Assembly (NCBI GenBank): GCA_002710265.1
Contig: PAJW01000024.1
Span: 36,372 to 43,111, forward strand
DNA length: 6,740 nucleotides
Origin: Gammaproteobacteria bacterium
Lineage (GTDB): Bacteria; Pseudomonadota; Gammaproteobacteria; Magnimaribacterales; D2472
Direction: 5' to 3'
Positions 6,679-6,740 of the stretch are shown here, in pieces. Each line of letters opens with the position of its first letter. Position 1 is the first letter of the stretch. Under the pieces are notes generated by a model. It saw only the letters and a program-made list of their open reading frames with translations, was not told the DNA's origin and ran no database searches. Position numbers and translations under genes: made by a program.

Positions 6679-6740
6679 ACCTTCTACTCACTTTTTTAAA
6701 ATTATTTAGGCACTCTTTAAAATCATTAGATGAAAAATCA
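6662..6740 (-). CDS. uppS: UppS, undecaprenyl diphosphate synthase (3' end only)
   Basis: The last 25 codons and TAA stop of an upstream gene enter from the high-coordinate edge. The frame reads DFSSNDFKECLNNF, then KKVSRRFGKRI. UppS proteins typically end with a Trp-Pro-(Asp/Glu)-Phe strand, an amphipathic helix and a basic RRFG tail, and this fragment fits from the Asp-Phe onward. UppS is a cis-prenyltransferase that adds eight isopentenyl units to farnesyl diphosphate, giving the lipid carrier for peptidoglycan and O-antigen synthesis. Position directly before cdsA is the canonical one (pyrH-frr-uppS-cdsA in many proteobacteria). The catalytic residues lie outside the window, so the call rests on the tail motif and gene order. 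Confidence 0.85.
   Translation of the reverse strand, partial: DFSSNDFKECLNNFKKVSRRFGKRI
6680..6685 (-). promoter_or_regulatory. Possible, unusually close ribosome binding site of cdsA
   Basis: AGAAGG stands only 1 nt before the TTG at 6678, inside the uppS coding frame. The usual gap is 5-9 nt, so this match may be fortuitous, and initiation may instead rely on ribosomes ending uppS 17 nt downstream of the TTG. No better start codon is available in this frame. Confidence 0.35.

Noticed and set aside
1..6740. Search for mobile elements, CRISPR repeats, tRNA genes or a novel accessory system.
   Set aside because: No direct-repeat array, transposase, tRNA-like fold or unfamiliar gene is visible; every gene belongs to one conserved envelope operon in its standard order and strand.

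Overview
The window is AT-rich (by eye, about one third G+C) and almost wholly coding, with every gene on the minus strand. Read 5'->3' on that strand, the order is uppS (3' end only), cdsA, dxr (ispC), rseP, bamA, skp/ompH, lpxD (5' part only). This is the conserved gammaproteobacterial cluster for lipid carrier, phospholipid, isoprenoid, outer-membrane assembly and lipid A synthesis; in E. coli the same order continues with fabZ-lpxA-lpxB. The gene order, low G+C, tight packing and small proteins suggest a free-living, streamlined marine gammaproteobacterium, for example of the SAR86 type. That lineage is inferred from style and was not tested by a tree.

Layout from the high-coordinate end: the last 25 codons of uppS overlap the TTG start of cdsA by 17 nt. 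The cdsA stop overlaps the dxr start as ATGA. dxr and rseP are 12 nt apart, rseP and bamA 9 nt, and bamA and skp 36 nt. The skp stop shares one base with the GTG of lpxD (TAGTG). Only about 57 nt are non-coding, no stretch over 300 nt lacks a gene, and no terminator or convincing internal promoter is visible. A single polycistronic transcript entering and leaving the window is the simplest reading.

The genes work together on the cell envelope. Dxr feeds isoprenoid precursors to UppS, which makes undecaprenyl diphosphate, the lipid carrier for the wall. CdsA makes CDP-diacylglycerol for phospholipids. RseP is the intramembrane protease that in E. coli releases the envelope-stress factor sigma E. 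BamA inserts outer-membrane proteins that the periplasmic chaperone Skp delivers. LpxD adds the second N-linked acyl chain of lipid A.

I found no undescribed system; this is a housekeeping operon. The items worth a second look lie within proteins and at gene junctions: a calcium-loop-like DTDGDGELD motif in extracellular loop 6 of BamA, an additional cysteine pair in its last part, a strongly acidic Skp, a short CdsA with a TTG start, and a contrast between genes with strong and absent Shine-Dalgarno sequences.
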